NCBI GenBank assembly: GCA_016584305.1
Contig: JACEEZ010002771.1
Coordinates: 313,501-377,500, forward strand
DNA from: Chionoecetes opilio
Lineage: Eukaryota > Arthropoda > Malacostraca > Decapoda > Majidae
Direction of reading: 5' to 3'
Length of the DNA: 64,000 nucleotides
The notes under the pieces were generated by a model. That model was given only the letters and a program-made list of their open reading frames with translations, did no database searches and was not told where the DNA came from. Below are positions 12,001 through 23,482 of the stretch, one piece after another. Positions within the stretch are counted from its first letter, which is position 1. Every line of letters starts with the position of its first letter. A program made the translations under genes and the position numbers.

Positions 12001-14055
12001 CACATTCTGCACCCACTCATCGTCTTTGCAAGAGCCCTTATATTAAGTGGTCTTTAATTGTTCCTCACAGGAAGCTAAAGACACGTTGGTCCACCAATTT
12101 TGATGACCTGGAGAAGTACTGGCTCAGGATGAAGCTGAGACACAACGCCACTGGAATGTACGCCAGGAAATATGAGCGTTACCCAACCTTCTACAAGTGA
12201 GTTTGTGTAGGTCTTTCACAACCAGATCAGTATTAATGATTTAACTCCTCTTTGATGAGAGAAGCTCATGCATGCTTTGCTCCCCTCTATTCCCAGGGCA
12301 GCAGAGTTGCGTCATGGTCAGTGGAGTGTGCCAGAATTTGACTGTGATGGCTTTGTGAAGAAATGGGTGATTCACTACACTGCACCCTTCTTTGGATGGG
12401 ACGCATTGAGGGCAAAGCTGGAGTTCAAGTAAGTAGTGAATAAAGGGAGGAGTGCATTTTGCCTCTCTATTTATTCTTCATAGTTATAATATTTCTTTCC
12501 TTGTATGCATTAAGACTGACCTGTTTTTCATTTGCAATTTATTAATCTGATCCAAATACTGATTGTGTCATGTTTTCAGAGGTGCAATCAGAGTCACAAT
12601 GGACCTCCTGAAATTGGACATAGCGCAATGCCCAACTGAATATTACACACAGAATGCTTTCAAAGACACCCATCGTTGTGACAGGAAGACATCCTATGTA
12701 AGTAGCCTCTCCCCCTTTTCACTGGGGGTCGTCTTGCAGTGCCCACCTCACCTGCTACATTCATAGGCCTGTACTCTTTTAGCCAACTCACTTCTTGCCA
12801 TTCTCTCCTTTGACTAACACCTCAGAACCACTCTACATTTCATCCCTTCACTTCACACTTCAAACCTGTTAATTACACTGAAATTACTTTCGCCATCCGT
12901 GCGTCTCACATTATAGGCACTTTTCAAACTTGACCTTTTTCTTTCATGGCGACCCAAGTGTCTCTTGCGTATGTGATCTGCAACTGTCCATTTTGTAATA
13001 GTTGGGAGCAGCTATTACAGGCTATGCATTAGCTTTTACTGGAAAAATTAAATACGTACTTATATGTTTCATAATATATTCTGATAATAATGCCCTTGGC
13101 ACATAGACCTCTACAAGGCTTGAGAGGTAGTCCGTCTCATTACATATCACATCAAGTAGTATATTTAAAAGAGCTGGGAAAAATAGGTTATGAAGCTTTG
13201 CTGAGATCAAAGAACGCTATTTCCCTCACTAAATACAGACTATTGGTTAGATAACAAAATTATGTGCTAGTTTTGTATTTGTGTAGACTTAATTTATTTC
13301 AGAATATTGGTTAGATCACAAAATCACAAAGTCCTATTGCTTGTTTGTGAACAACAGAAAATAATGGATATACCAGCACAAAAACATAAATTGCATTGTT
13401 TATACAGGCTCATGAGCATGACATTTCATGAGAATAATTTCAGTTTTACAAATTTCAAACTTTCCTTGATAGTTTTCTGCAACACATTTTCTGAAATTAA
13501 ATTAAATAATTAAAAAAAATTTAGTGTAACCCTTAACACTTTCCCCTCAGTGTGTGCCCATCCAGGGGCGCGGCTTTGACACGGGGGGCTACAAGTGCGA
13601 GTGTATTCAGGGCTACGAGTATCCCTTTGAGGACCCCATCACTTACTTCGACGGGCAGCTGATGGAAGCCGAGTACATTAACATTATTCGCAACAAGAAA
13701 ACAAGGTAGGGGCAGATAATGGATGGCAACTTTGAGGAGATATGGAAGAGAGGGTAAAGTTTGAGAAGGGATGGAAATGAGAAAAAATAGTAGAAGGCCT
13801 AGAAATGCATTAACAAAATCATAGCATCAGTTTCCCATGTGATATAAAGATGGTTAAAGTATGACACTTGGAGTATTTTGTGAATTCATTGTGCTTTAGT
13901 ATACCATATTTTGTTTGATAATTACATATTAACAAAACCCCAAATATTCAAGGTACGACTTCTTGAAGTGCCGAGTGGCAGGGGCAGCAGCGCTTCAGAG
14001 CAGTTCCATAATCATATTGGCACTGCTGTTCTTCAACCTCATCCTCAGACGCTAG
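3053..14055 (+). CDS. Tandem Cache + EGF-like surface protein, GPR158/GPR179-ectodomain-like (5' incomplete)
   Basis: Fourteen exons join in one open frame: 3053-3224, 5015-5207, 5566-5764, 6108-6261, 6601-6779, 7490-7655, 7912-8201, 9088-9195, 11550-11713, 12071-12196, 12297-12428, 12580-12697, 13551-13705, 13953-14055 (2259 nt, 752 residues, stop TAG). All introns are GT..AG with matching phase. Module 1 (about residues 60-325) has a Cache-like part with YFDC and then IDINQC, followed by an EGF-like stretch with GYGFRRGGYQCRCKPGY. Module 2 (about 350-690) repeats this with EFDC, LDIAQC and GRGFDTGGYKCECIQGY. The same order, Cache then a Cys-rich hinge, is known from the ectodomains of GPR158/GPR179. 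Several NxT/NxS sites fit an extracellular protein. The C-terminus has about 20 hydrophobic residues ending in RR: either a membrane segment or a GPI signal. No 7TM region follows. A stop at 3023-3025 blocks upstream extension of the first exon, so a signal-peptide exon is missing. Ligand and function unknown. Confidence 0.85.
3380..4895 (+). pseudogene. Decayed LINE C-terminal coding remnant split by the 34-bp array
   Basis: Left of the array, the plus strand reads RWFSLIEKMAESEM and later RGRPSVKWRK. This resembles the conserved end of LINE ORF2 proteins of RTE/L2 type (RWFGH.ERM...RGRP..RW). Right of the array the sequence continues through a region resembling the following D-EWR part. Stops interrupt it; it is not functional. 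Confidence 0.55.
3499..4754. repeat. 34-bp minisatellite, about 37 nearly identical copies
   Basis: The unit starts AGCAGAGGACGACCATCTGT and is 34 bp; copies look essentially identical throughout. Because 34 is not a multiple of three and the minus strand has no stop, long spurious minus-strand ORFs appear, repeating every 34 residues. The array lies in the first seen intron of gene 1 and has grown inside a LINE remnant (3380-4895). Confidence 0.95.
9436..9600 (+). mobile_element. tRNA-derived SINE-like fragment
   Basis: GGCGCAAGGGTAGCACACTC resembles a tRNA A box region and GGATTCAATTCCTGG a degenerate B box at a suitable distance; a non-tRNA body follows. It lies in an intron of gene 1 and is preceded by a short GGT run. 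Confidence 0.45.
9646..10065. repeat. Near-perfect 420-bp palindrome (about 203-bp arms, 13-bp loop)
   Basis: Arms 9646-9848 and 9862-10065 are reverse complements with only about four differences, two of them in a G/C homopolymer. The loop is ATGAAAATTCGGA. Arm termini include CAGTGGCGTGGCTAAG. A related non-palindromic copy lies at about 10815-11014, so this looks like a recent head-to-head duplication of a hAT-like MITE inside a gene 1 intron. Confidence 0.9.
10510..11014. mobile_element. Two hAT-like MITE copies (CAGTGGCG / CAGTAGCGTAGC ends)
   Basis: At 10515 CAGTGGCGGATCTATGG opens a short element. At 10815 CAGTAGCGTAGCTATGG opens another that ends near 11014 with TAATTACGGCAGTG, an approximate inverted terminus. 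The second shares GGCATCAGAATGCC-like and C-run segments with the palindrome at 9646-10065. Confidence 0.5.
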
Positions 14056-14399
14056 CCACAACACCTCTGCATACGTGGCAGAAGCTGCTCGGGTGTGCTG
14101 CTACACTGGACAAAAGGTGAATTTAGTACTCAAATTATTTTCAAAACAAGTTTGGTTTTTTAGCTTGTGTTGATTTTTCAATAGAAAAAGCTCTGAGCTG
14201 CATATTCATCTTAATGGGCCATGAACATCACTTATAAAGAGAATTTACACTTTACATAGGTAAGGAGTGAATATCTAGAAAAAAATCATGTACACTTAAC
14301 TAGTTATGATTTTTAGTGAAGTTTGTCTGAGAGATTAGACATCAGTAACAATAATTCCAGCCACTGCCAAATCCTCATGTTAAGGTAAAGTATCAGTAA

Positions 14400-14700
14400 A
14401 TGTAAAGATGGGGGCATACGCTATGCTGCGCGTGGCCTCGGTGCTCATCTCAGTCGTATTAACCCTTGAGCCTGCTGTGGTGGGCGAGAACCCGTTACCC
14501 TGGGACACTGGGCTAGTGACATCCGGGTTACCCCAGGTACCCATTTATTGACCATCCCTGAAAGAAAGACGAGCAGCTGGTTGGGCTGGCCGCTGACTTG
14601 CCCTGGCCCGGATTTGAACCAGGGCCCGCATCTAGACGTAACTCAACCCTACACCAGCAAAGTGTGGCCAGGTGCAAAGCCTTGGTGCCCCATTGTCGCC
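14400..14700 (-). mobile_element. tRNA-derived SINE, minus strand
   Basis: On the minus strand GCTGGTGTAGGGTTGAGT fits an A box and GGTTCAAATCC (14610-14620) is an exact B box. A body with TAAATGGGTACCTGGGG follows. It lies just downstream of gene 1. Confidence 0.6.
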
Positions 14701-14744
14701 TTGAGAATTTTTTTAATTTGTCTTAGCCATGCAACTAACTGCAC

Positions 14745-15882
14745 GTGAGCCCCGACAGGGGATGCTTGCAGCCAATGTTGATCTCAAAAAGGCATGTGCC
14801 TCGTGAGTCACTCTGGGATCTTCTGCGACTTCGTGGGATTCCTGCAAGGACTATTGGTTTGATGACTGGCCTGTACTCTGGGACTGAGAGTGCTATGAAG
14901 TGTGGGGGAGGTGTATCCAGCTTCTTTCCTGTTAATACAGGAGTGAGGCAAGGGTGCGTCCTTGCCCCATCACTTTTCAACACTTGTATGGACTGGGTAT
15001 TGGGCGAAAGTTGTAGATCAAAGTGATTGTGGAACATCCCTCGGCAGCACCAAGATCACTGATCTTGTTTTTGCCGATGATGCAGTAATCTTTGCCGAGT
15101 CGCTGGAGGGCCTGGTGATGGCTCTCGAGACGCTGCACGAGGAGGCAAAGCCTTTGGGACTTAAGGTCTCCTGGCTCAAGACCAAGGTCCAGGTGTTTGG
15201 AGGCTTAATAAATGAAGCAGTACAGTCCATGTGTGCGGTGAGGACATTGAGATCTTAGAAAGTTTTACATATCTTGGTAGCGCAGTCCATAATGACGGTG
15301 GGTCACGTCAAGAAGTCTTACGGCGGATTGGCATAGCCCACGGTGTTATGGACTCGCTCAGCATGAGTATTTGGCGTTGTCGGTACCTGTGCAGAAGGAC
15401 AAAGATGGATAGGATCCGGATCTTCAAGTCGCTTGTGATCCCTGTCTTACTCGATGGATCTGAGACATGGACATTAAATAGCGATTTGAAGACAAATTGA
15501 TGCCTTTGGAAGTGTCTTCGCAGAATCATGGTATTGTGAGATGATCACGTGTCAAATCAGCGATTGCACCGCGAGACTGAATCAAGGCCTATTATCTGCA
15601 TAGTCTGTCAGCGCCAACTTCGGCTATATGGGCATGTGGCACGCTACCCTGAAATCGATCCTTTCCATCGGTTGTATCTGTAAGAGACAATCTGTCATGG
15701 AGGAGGCCAAGGGGGCACCCACAAGGCTCATGGCTGGGGCAAGTTGATGTTTCGTGACGAGAGTTGCTTGGTATAGGAAGGGAGCCTGCATGGGGACTCA
15801 TGCGTGGTGACCCCCAGGAGTGGCGTTGTAGGGTGGGTGAGGCGACGCGCCCCCCAGCATATGTCCCCAGTGATTGATTGAC
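14745..15882 (+). pseudogene. Dead RTE-like LINE reverse transcriptase fragment
   Basis: Three frames carry consecutive RT pieces: 14745-15026 with GVRQGCVLAPSLFN, 14962-15258 with LVFADDAVIFAESLEG (the catalytic FADD box at 15061-15090), and 15231-15500 with FTYLGSAVHNDGGSRQEV and WRCRYLCRRTK. Further stops and frameshifts follow to about 15840. The 3' end TGATTGATTGAC at 15873-15882 looks like the short-repeat tail of RTE-class elements. The 5' part is missing. It is a 5'-truncated, mutated copy with no function expected. Confidence 0.88.
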
Positions 15883-16639
15883 AGGACTATGTTGCATGAC
15901 AATGCTGACTACAGCTGGATGTTTCCATAAGGTTTTTTTTGACAGTGGCTGGAATAGAACATTTTTACCATTTATTCTACTTTAATAAAGTTTTATCTTA
16001 CAGATATATGGCATGTGATAGTAAATCATGAGCTTGAAGTCCAGGTCAGTGGAGTTTAATGGAATGATACAGCAGCCTAAAAATAACCTATAAGAACTAA
16101 AGGAAGCCGGTAGACCTATTTTCGGTAGTTCCTGTAAAGTGCAAGAATTCAAGTTGGCCTACTTCACCAACTTTTATAAAAGTTGAAGATCATGACTTGT
16201 GCAAAACAAATGATACACACTTTGATTATTCAAAACATTCACTGAATAATACTGTCATTGAAACTTATTAAAAAACAATTTCACAGGTTTGCATGATGGT
16301 GACATTGAGCAGAAACAACCTCATATGGATTTGTTGACCATGCAGCATTCACAAATTTATGATAAACTAAGTTAAGACAGGAAACTACCTAGGTAATCTC
16401 ACTACTACCCTATTTTTTAGTACCAACTGTGCCCAAAACTACAAAGATTAGTGATGAAGACAGCTCAAAACTAGACCTAATGAATTGTGAACATTTCCCA
16501 GACATATTCTTCTCATTAGTCAAGTCTACATCACAACCGAGATATCCGTCCATGTGAGTTGTGATATGATCTGTAGGTTTATGCCAAAGTAAGTAACCGT
16601 CCATGTAAAACTTTAGATACAAACCATCCGTCCATACGA

Positions 16640-16761
16640 GGTTCTCTGTTAGGATCTACATGTACAATAATTTCCTATCCTGTTCTCTGTTAGGATCTAC
16701 ATGTACAATAATTTCCTATCCTGTTCTCTGTTAGGATCTACATGTACAATAATTTCCTATC
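16640..16761. repeat. 41-bp tandem repeat, three copies
   Basis: GTTCTCTGTTAGGATCTACA and the following 21 bp recur three times in a row with no visible changes. The stretch 15883-16640 around it holds no recognisable gene. Confidence 0.85.
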
Positions 16762-17029
16762 CTAAGTAGCAAGTTGTAGTTTTATAATATAAAATCAACA
16801 GATCGAATATCGATTTGTGGTCAGTGGAAACTGTTTTAATTATATTTTATGTATTTAAAATAAATAATTACACAATACTGATGGTTTAGTTATTAAATAG
16901 AATAATAGTTTTTTAGTTAATAAATAGAATAATAGTTAATCCCTCTCATGTTAAGCAAGGTTGTATGTGTACAGTAATTCCTGCCAACCACACTTCCATT
17001 CACCTCACTTATACGTGGATGCCCAAAGG

Positions 17030-17340
17030 CCCTCTATTTACTCAGCTGCTCTGGGGTTAGAAGTCTGTTTGGTCCAAGAGAATGTGGGTTCGATTCCCCA
17101 GAGACTATTTGGACTTTTCTCCTTTCTTGCTTTAGCCCCTGTTCACCTAGCAGAGAAAGCTGAAGAGTTGTGAACTCATACTCCCAGCAGGAGCCGAGTG
17201 TGGCAATCGCCCGCTTCCGTAAGGGTGAATGTGGAGTGTGATTAGTGTGCACCCTTACTGTAAAAGGCCAGAAATGGTCTACACACCACACCCAAAAGGA
17301 GTAAACAGACACTGAATATAAATGAAAACCTAAAATACTG
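17030..17340 (+). mobile_element. tRNA-derived SINE-like element
   Basis: GGTTCGATTCC at 17087-17097 is a canonical B box, preceded by a tRNA-like stretch CAGCTGCTCTGGGGTTAGAA. The downstream body has no ORF. Nothing else is identified between here and the last exon of gene 2. Confidence 0.5.
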
Positions 17341-17779
17341 AAAAGATTGACTAGATCATGGCTAAGAAGGATATCACCGAGGTTAGTCAACTCAATGGAA
17401 AATACTGACAGGTTAGTAAACTACACTAATAAAGATGAAAACCTGATCAATTCAATCACATCAACCATAAATGGTATAAATATTTTGTTGATAATGAAAG
17501 TATGTAGTTGCATAAAAATAAAAATATCTGGCCAAGGTGACTGCAAATACAGGTAAGGAGACTATCAACGTTATGAACGAGATGCTTATCAGTAGAACAA
17601 AATGTGAGGAATGCAAGGTAATGGAGGGACTCAAAACACCTTAATGCTTACCTAATACCTACAGCATTGCCTTGGTTTTCATTAAGTAGGGTAGCGGCGA
17701 TGGCAGAGAGTAGTGCTCTGATCCCATCTCTCCTCTGCTTCTTCTTTATCCCTTTACCGCCTTGGCTTGTTCCTTTGTG

Positions 17780-20700
17780 CTATTTGTCATATTTCTTGAT
17801 GGCTTCTCTAATTGCTGCTGCAACTTGCCATGGGGTGTGGATTTTAAACACAGCCTGAAATAAACAATATGGGTTACTGTAGATAACAGTCAAGTCGCCA
17901 GGCGCCATATATTACGAATTATAGCATTACTACTGATTTTTATGTGCCACTGAAGATAATACACAGTAGTTTATATCATGACTGTATAATCTACTCTGTT
18001 TCAGCGTTGTTTTATGCTTTGTATCTGCAAGTATAGACGGTTTCAAATTTCACTACACGGTTTTTTTTTCGGGCGACGACGACAGCGGTATGACACTCAG
18101 TAAATAAACACTAGATGGCGACTTGACTGTTGGTAGCCACTTTGTAGATTTTTTTGTAATTTGTTCATTTATAGCCATAATATGACACAGATGAAGACAC
18201 AAAATGACACAGACTCTCCAGATAGCCCCTTCTAACTTTCCTGAAATCATGGATGTAGAAATGTAAGTATTAATGCCACCACACGTCTGTAAACAGAAAA
18301 AAAAGTTGTCCTGGTGACTTTACTGTTATTTACGGTAGTATTGTTATCGATGAACACTGTCATTACTCTCCTGGTAACCCTCATAACTTGCTTCCACGTC
18401 TTTAAAAAAATAGTAAAGTTTGCTTCATATCGGACTTTTGTATCACGTAAATGTACACATGAATGGTCAAAACATGCATAAGACCCTGGCAATGAAACAA
18501 TGGGTGGACCTATTGACCATACTAGAAAACTACAGACAGCTTAAAATAAAAGTACCCGCAGTACTATACTAATGCCAACACCATGAAACTGAAACGGGTG
18601 CAGTATGAAATGAGAGGCAAAGATCAATGATCCAGGATATGGATATGAATTATCTGAGATGTGCAAGTGGTGACTGCAGAATAAATGGCGAAAGCAATAT
18701 TATTTTGTTGGAAGATTTAAGTGTCTGAGAATGAAAGAATGAATGACATGGAAGTATGTAGGTGGGCAAATGCAACATCCTGATGTGGTTTGGTCTCCTG
18801 TAAAGAACGGGAAGGAGTAAGGTGACAAGACAAAAAATCCAGATAATAAAGAGGGTTCCCTATAAAACAGGAAGACGGTGAAAGAATAAATTAGATATAG
18901 AGAGAAAATGAGAGATCAGTAATATTGAAGGATGAGTCAACTTATTGATGAAGTTCCTTAGACGATAAAGTGTTCAACAGTCAAGACAGTGGATTTACTT
19001 GATATATCTCAAAGGTGCTGAAGTCTGCCCTAATCGATGCACAGTCGCCCCTTGACACCATGCGGGCAATGGCTGGAAGGCGGCCTTGCGAGGCATTGTG
19101 GGTGGTGCCCAGGGCCGGCCAGGCTCCCGCCATCCTGTTGGGTGACAAGAATCAGAAGACACACCACACAAATAACTTTGTCCATTTATGATCATCATCA
19201 CTATACAGTAGGCTCTCTACATGCTAGAATGTGGCAGCCTTTACAGCCAATGTTAATAATAGTGACTTTCTATGCCTCTAAATCTTCAACTACCCTGTTT
19301 AAACCAAACCAAAACTTCTGAATTTGCTAGCTGGTAAGAAAAATATGTCATTTAAAGAACTCACGATTTGCATGGCTGCCTGAAGGTGTCATGATAAGCT
19401 TGCACGGTGAAGTAGATAAGGCTGAAGAAATCTTTGCTGGGATAGTCACAAAGAAACATCACTTCCATGTCTCCCTTCCCACCCTAGGAAGATTGGAAAA
19501 AAAGAATCATCATAAGGACATGGAATAAAAAATATGAATACATAAACACACAAATTGCATCATTCGAACCATCATCCATCACAGAACTTGACCATTTGTG
19601 CATCATAAGAACATAAGAAAATAAGGAAGCTACACGAGGCAGTGAGACCTACATGAGGTAGTTCCTGTTACTTAACTCTACCTACATCCACCTCTTTGCC
19701 CCATCCATGAATTTATCCAGAATAAATGTATAGGAAAGTGCAAAGAAAAGGAGGTTAAAGCTGCGAAAGTTAGGTGGGTCAGAGAAAAGAGAGAGAGAAG
19801 ACAATTCACAAAACACGTACCAGGCTAGCCAGAGCTACGGCATCCCCATACTCCACGGCCAGGCCCAGCGCATCATGGATACTGACGAGGCTGGTGAAGT
19901 AATTCTTGCCTGTGGTGCGGTAGTAGGCCTGGGCGGCAGTTCTGAGGCCCTCCATGGAGCCGTAGTAGTGGTCCGGGGCAAGCATCATGTGGATGTGTGG
20001 GTGGATCTGGGAGGCACCCGCATGGAAGAGAGAGTCCCAAGCAAGGTTTGGGTATCTGGTGGTGGAGGACAACACTATTGAAAGAAGAACTAACAGTCTG
20101 AGGATAACTTTTTCAGTGTTGCAGGATAATAAAGATATATAATATTTTTTACTAAGGACCTCATAAGATTCCATCCATTCATGTCTGCACACGAGGATGC
20201 ATATGCACACAAACACACACACACACATAAAGTGAGGTTCTTGCTGGCTGACATCGAAGAACCATTGTGTTGCATCCTCAAACAACTTCATCACAAGGTC
20301 GCGAGGGAGGTGGAGGGGGTGGTGGACGTGGCTCGGCACCACCATGCTGTGATGAGCCTCCATCTTGAAGGTGTTGCTCAGCCTCACGGTATCCTGGGTC
20401 TCGTGCCTGCAGACAACGATGGCATCACTCGAGGGAAACAAGGGGGCTGTATAGTTTACATAAGAACATAAGAAAATAAGGAAGCTACAAGCCACCGCGA
20501 GACCTACACGAGGTAGTTCCTGTTACTTATCACTACCTACATCCACCTTTCATCCCCATCCATGAAATTATCTAGCCTTCTTTTAGAGCTCCTATTGACT
20601 CCGCACTAACTACCTGACGACTGAGTCCAAAGAGGAGGAGCGGAGAAAGTGGGAGCTCTGTCCACTCTTTCTGCTCACTAAACCTGATATCATTACTGTC

Positions 20701-23233
20701 TTCATCCCTTTCGGTCTATACTATTTTTTATATTCATGGATGTTCCTTGCATGCACCACCTCTGCATCCACCCATTCTGTGTTAATACTGTACACACATG
20801 GGAAGCTAAATGTCTTGACATTTTTTCACATATTTGATTTCCAATTTGCATTCCTGACATTGTTCTTCCATTATCCCTGATCAGAATGCACCACCGTCCA
20901 CACTTCTTAGTTCCCCTTTACTGCTTTATAAATCATAATCAATATCCTTTCTCTCTCCTTTCTTCCTGTATTGTAAGTTCTGATTTATCCAATCTCCCTT
21001 TTCTCTACTCTGTATTTATCCAATCTCTCCTCACGACAACTATGTTAGACTTGGCATCCATTCTATTCAAATTCTTTACATCACTAATTTTTCTAGGGTA
21101 TATTTTCCCCTGAATTTTGACCAAAAGAAAGAAATATATCATTATTTCACCAAAATAATATATAAAATACTGGAATATAAGTATGCATTATTATGAGTAT
21201 AGTATAGTATAGTATAGTAGTATGAGTATAATATAGTATAGTAGTATATTAAAGTATAGCATTAGTATGAGTATATAATCTGTCCACTTATCCACACCCC
21301 AGCGCCCCCACATGGTCACTCACCTCCCAAACTTGTCTACCACTGTTCGGGTGTTGTAGCGGCAGAAGTCACAATCAGCCTTTGTTTTAGCCACCCTCTC
21401 GTCCACCCACTTGAAGATGTCCACGCCCCCCCCTGGCATGGGACGCTGGGCCCGGACTGGATTGTAAACCACATGCTCAGCGGTGAGGGGTTGGAAGACG
21501 TGTGTGATCCTCTGTGGGGAGAAAAACTTGCATGAGTACATATTTTAACCCCTTCACGTCCAGATCTTTCCTTTGCTATAAAAAATTGCATGTTGTCGAG
21601 CCATAAAATTACGAAAATTAACTGAATATACCAAATTAGTTAGTTGAAAAGGATATTAAACAAGTCATATCTATTAAATATTGCTTATATTCACTAAAAA
21701 TTGTGTAATGGTAGCCAAATTACAATGGAAATTACGTTCTGGGTCTCAAGGGGTTAAGTATGACAGTGATGGTAGTAGCAATCACAGTGGTGGTGGTGGT
21801 GATGGTTGTAGTAGTAGTAGGCAAAGGCAACACAAGATATGTATATATGGGACATACAAGCCACAAGTAGACAAGGAAGATGCTAAAAAATAAAAGATGC
21901 TTGAAAGGATATTAACCCCTTCATTACAGACTGCACACTGTCCCCACACACCAAAACATACCCCCAGAACCGAATATGTATCTATGTGAAATATAATATA
22001 TGTGAATCGCCTTGTACATTGTCAGTGAAGCTATGAATTACAGGATTAATTCACCGGTCCCTCAGTCAAAATTTTCCATGAATTACAATGGGTATGGGTA
22101 CTGAAGGGGTTAAGAATTACAGCTTTCCTCATCGGTGTATTGATGTATGGAATGACCTGGATATTGAATTAGTAAATGCTAGGAGTATTCATGAGTTTTG
22201 AGTTAAAATTGACCCTAGGAGATATGGGGACTGGAACCCACGTGCACAACTCCTTTCCCATCTATCACATCTACATACACACAAGTAGATGAAACTAGGC
22301 AAATACACACCTGCTTGTTGATTTTCTCGTGGAACAGTTCATCTCCTCCCAACCATCCCTTCACTGTCTCTGCAAAGGCACTGGGAATCTCCAAGGGTCT
22401 TGATACACGGTGGTGCACCTCGTAAAGCTCCACAAACCTCCTGTACGCCTCCTGGCACTCTGGGTGGGGAGACTCGGCCCAGGTGGGAATGAGGCTGTCA
22501 AAAATTTCCTCAAGGTCTTCAGAGGTCCTGCCATCAAAACATTGATGGGTGTACCATTCCTGCAGAAGGAAGGGAATAGTGGTGCTCGGTGAGTAGGAAA
22601 GCAAATAAAGGATTGGAAAAATATATTTAATATGTACTAGGTACTAAACCCTTCATTTCAGTAGCCTCTGGTTTGGTGAATCCAAAATAGATCTTAGAAT
22701 ATAATATACCCCGCTCTCTAGGTTTGACAATCAACCCTTCATGATTGGCAAAAAATTCACATCAGTTTATTGAGTCATGACTCGTATGCCTTAACCTAGT
22801 GTATTATTTTCTATGGTGTGCCCATGACTGAACATTATTTCACCCTGAAATTAGTACTACAGGAATTTACTAAATCTATCATATGATTTGAGGTTTTCAA
22901 CCCTTTTGTCTTTAGAGAGTCTACAGTCACTGTGCATTCTTTTCTTTTTTTAACATTTGTCTTGTGGCCTTAGTAGTCTTCATAAAAAAGACCTGCTTAG
23001 CAATAATGGTAACAGTAGCGGCAAAAAGAACCCACTACAGCTGTACCTATGTGTACCTGTGTATGAGGCAGTCTGGCAATGAAGGGTGGCCACACAGTGT
23101 ACTCCTCCTTCAGGACGCGTAGAGGGGGCGGCACCGCTGTGAGGCCTTGCAGCACAGCGAAGTGGTGGTACAGCAGGTAGATGATGCCCAGAGCTGAGGC
23201 CGCCGCCGCTGCGGCACACAGACACTGCTTCAT
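17780..23233 (-). CDS. Membrane-anchored GalT/HIT-fold nucleotidyltransferase-like protein
   Basis: Eight exons on the minus strand join in phase: 23057-23233, 22311-22559, 21324-21511, 20227-20406, 19821-20055, 19365-19483, 18999-19134, 17780-17854. They encode 452 residues from ATG to TAG. Residues about 5-25 are an Ala-rich hydrophobic segment, probably a signal anchor. Later come Cys189-x2-Cys192, a His-rich SHVHHPLH, and GASQIHPHIHMML with HPHIH at residues 283-287. In galactose-1-phosphate uridylyltransferase the C-x2-C and histidines bind zinc and the HPH centre carries the nucleotidyl-His intermediate. The last part (LPAIARMVSRGDCASIRADF) also fits this fold. I infer a GalT-superfamily enzyme acting in the secretory pathway or at a membrane; the substrate is unknown. 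GalT itself normally has HPHGQ, so this is not plain GALT. The exon-4 donor lies in a (GT)n run. An upstream in-frame ATG exists, but it lies before a likely splice acceptor, so the later ATG is preferred. Confidence 0.85.
19602..19735 (-). mobile_element. CR1-like LINE 3' end fragment
   Basis: ATAAGAACATAAGAAAATAA followed by GGAAGCTAC is the reverse complement of the tail of the LINE at 34658-35842. The fragment continues into the reverse complement of its last codons. It lies in an intron of gene 2. Confidence 0.75.
20458..20628 (-). mobile_element. CR1-like LINE 3' end fragment
   Basis: The same tail as at 19602, continuing through CTACCTACATCCACCTTTCA into the reverse complement of the LINE C-terminal codons. 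It sits in intron 3 of gene 2, about 50 bp upstream (transcript sense) of exon 4. Confidence 0.75.
21190..21280. repeat. AGTAT-type microsatellite
   Basis: Irregular repeats of AGTATAGTAT in intron 3 of gene 2. The rest of that intron (20629-21323) shows no gene. Confidence 0.7.
21545..21757 (+). mobile_element. TTAA-bounded piggyBac-type MITE, copy A
   Basis: TTAACCCCTTCACGTCCAGA at the left and TCTCAAGGGGTTAA at the right; 213 bp with no ORF. The TTAA ends and CCC start are typical of piggyBac-type elements. It lies 34 bp from the exon-3 acceptor of gene 2. Sisters are at 23272, 32855, 38103 and 38712. Confidence 0.85.
21912..22113. mobile_element. TTAA-bounded MITE, different interior
   Basis: Begins TTAACCCCTTCATTACAGAC and ends TACTGAAGGGGTTAA. 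The ends match the other TTAA elements but the interior is unrelated to theirs, so it is a second subfamily. Confidence 0.75.
22129..22312 (+). mobile_element. CR1/L2-like LINE 3' end fragment
   Basis: Reads as the degraded end of a LINE ORF (a V-N-A-R-S-I-H-E-F-like stretch) followed by a 3' tail with AACTAGGCAAATACAC. Related sequence flanks the LINE insertion at 34577-34657 and 35843-35965. Confidence 0.55.
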
Positions 23234-23271
23234 GGGTCCTGTGATGATGGGCAAGGTGAGTGTTTTCCTTC

Positions 23272-23482
23272 TTAACCCCTTGAGTCCCAGAACGTAATTT
23301 TCATTGTAATTTGGCTACCATTAGACATTTTTAATTAATGTAAGCAATGTTTTATAAATATGACCTGTTTAGTATCCTTGGCCCCTAACTAATTTGGTAT
23401 ATTAAGTTAGTTTTCGTAATTTTATGGCTAACAACAGACTATTTTATATAACAAAGGAAAGATCTAGGTGTGAAAGGGTTAA
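23272..23482 (-). mobile_element. TTAA-bounded piggyBac-type MITE, copy C (reverse)
   Basis: Begins TTAACCCCTTGAGTCCCAGA and ends AAAGGGTTAA, the reverse orientation of copy A. Its edge lies 39 bp upstream of the gene 2 start codon, so it may lie in the promoter, 5' UTR or a 5' intron. Confidence 0.85.

Noticed and set aside
19875..20471. Plus-strand ORFs opposite gene 2 exons
   Set aside because: Antisense shadows of exons 4 and 5; the minus strand has the splice sites and conserved motifs.
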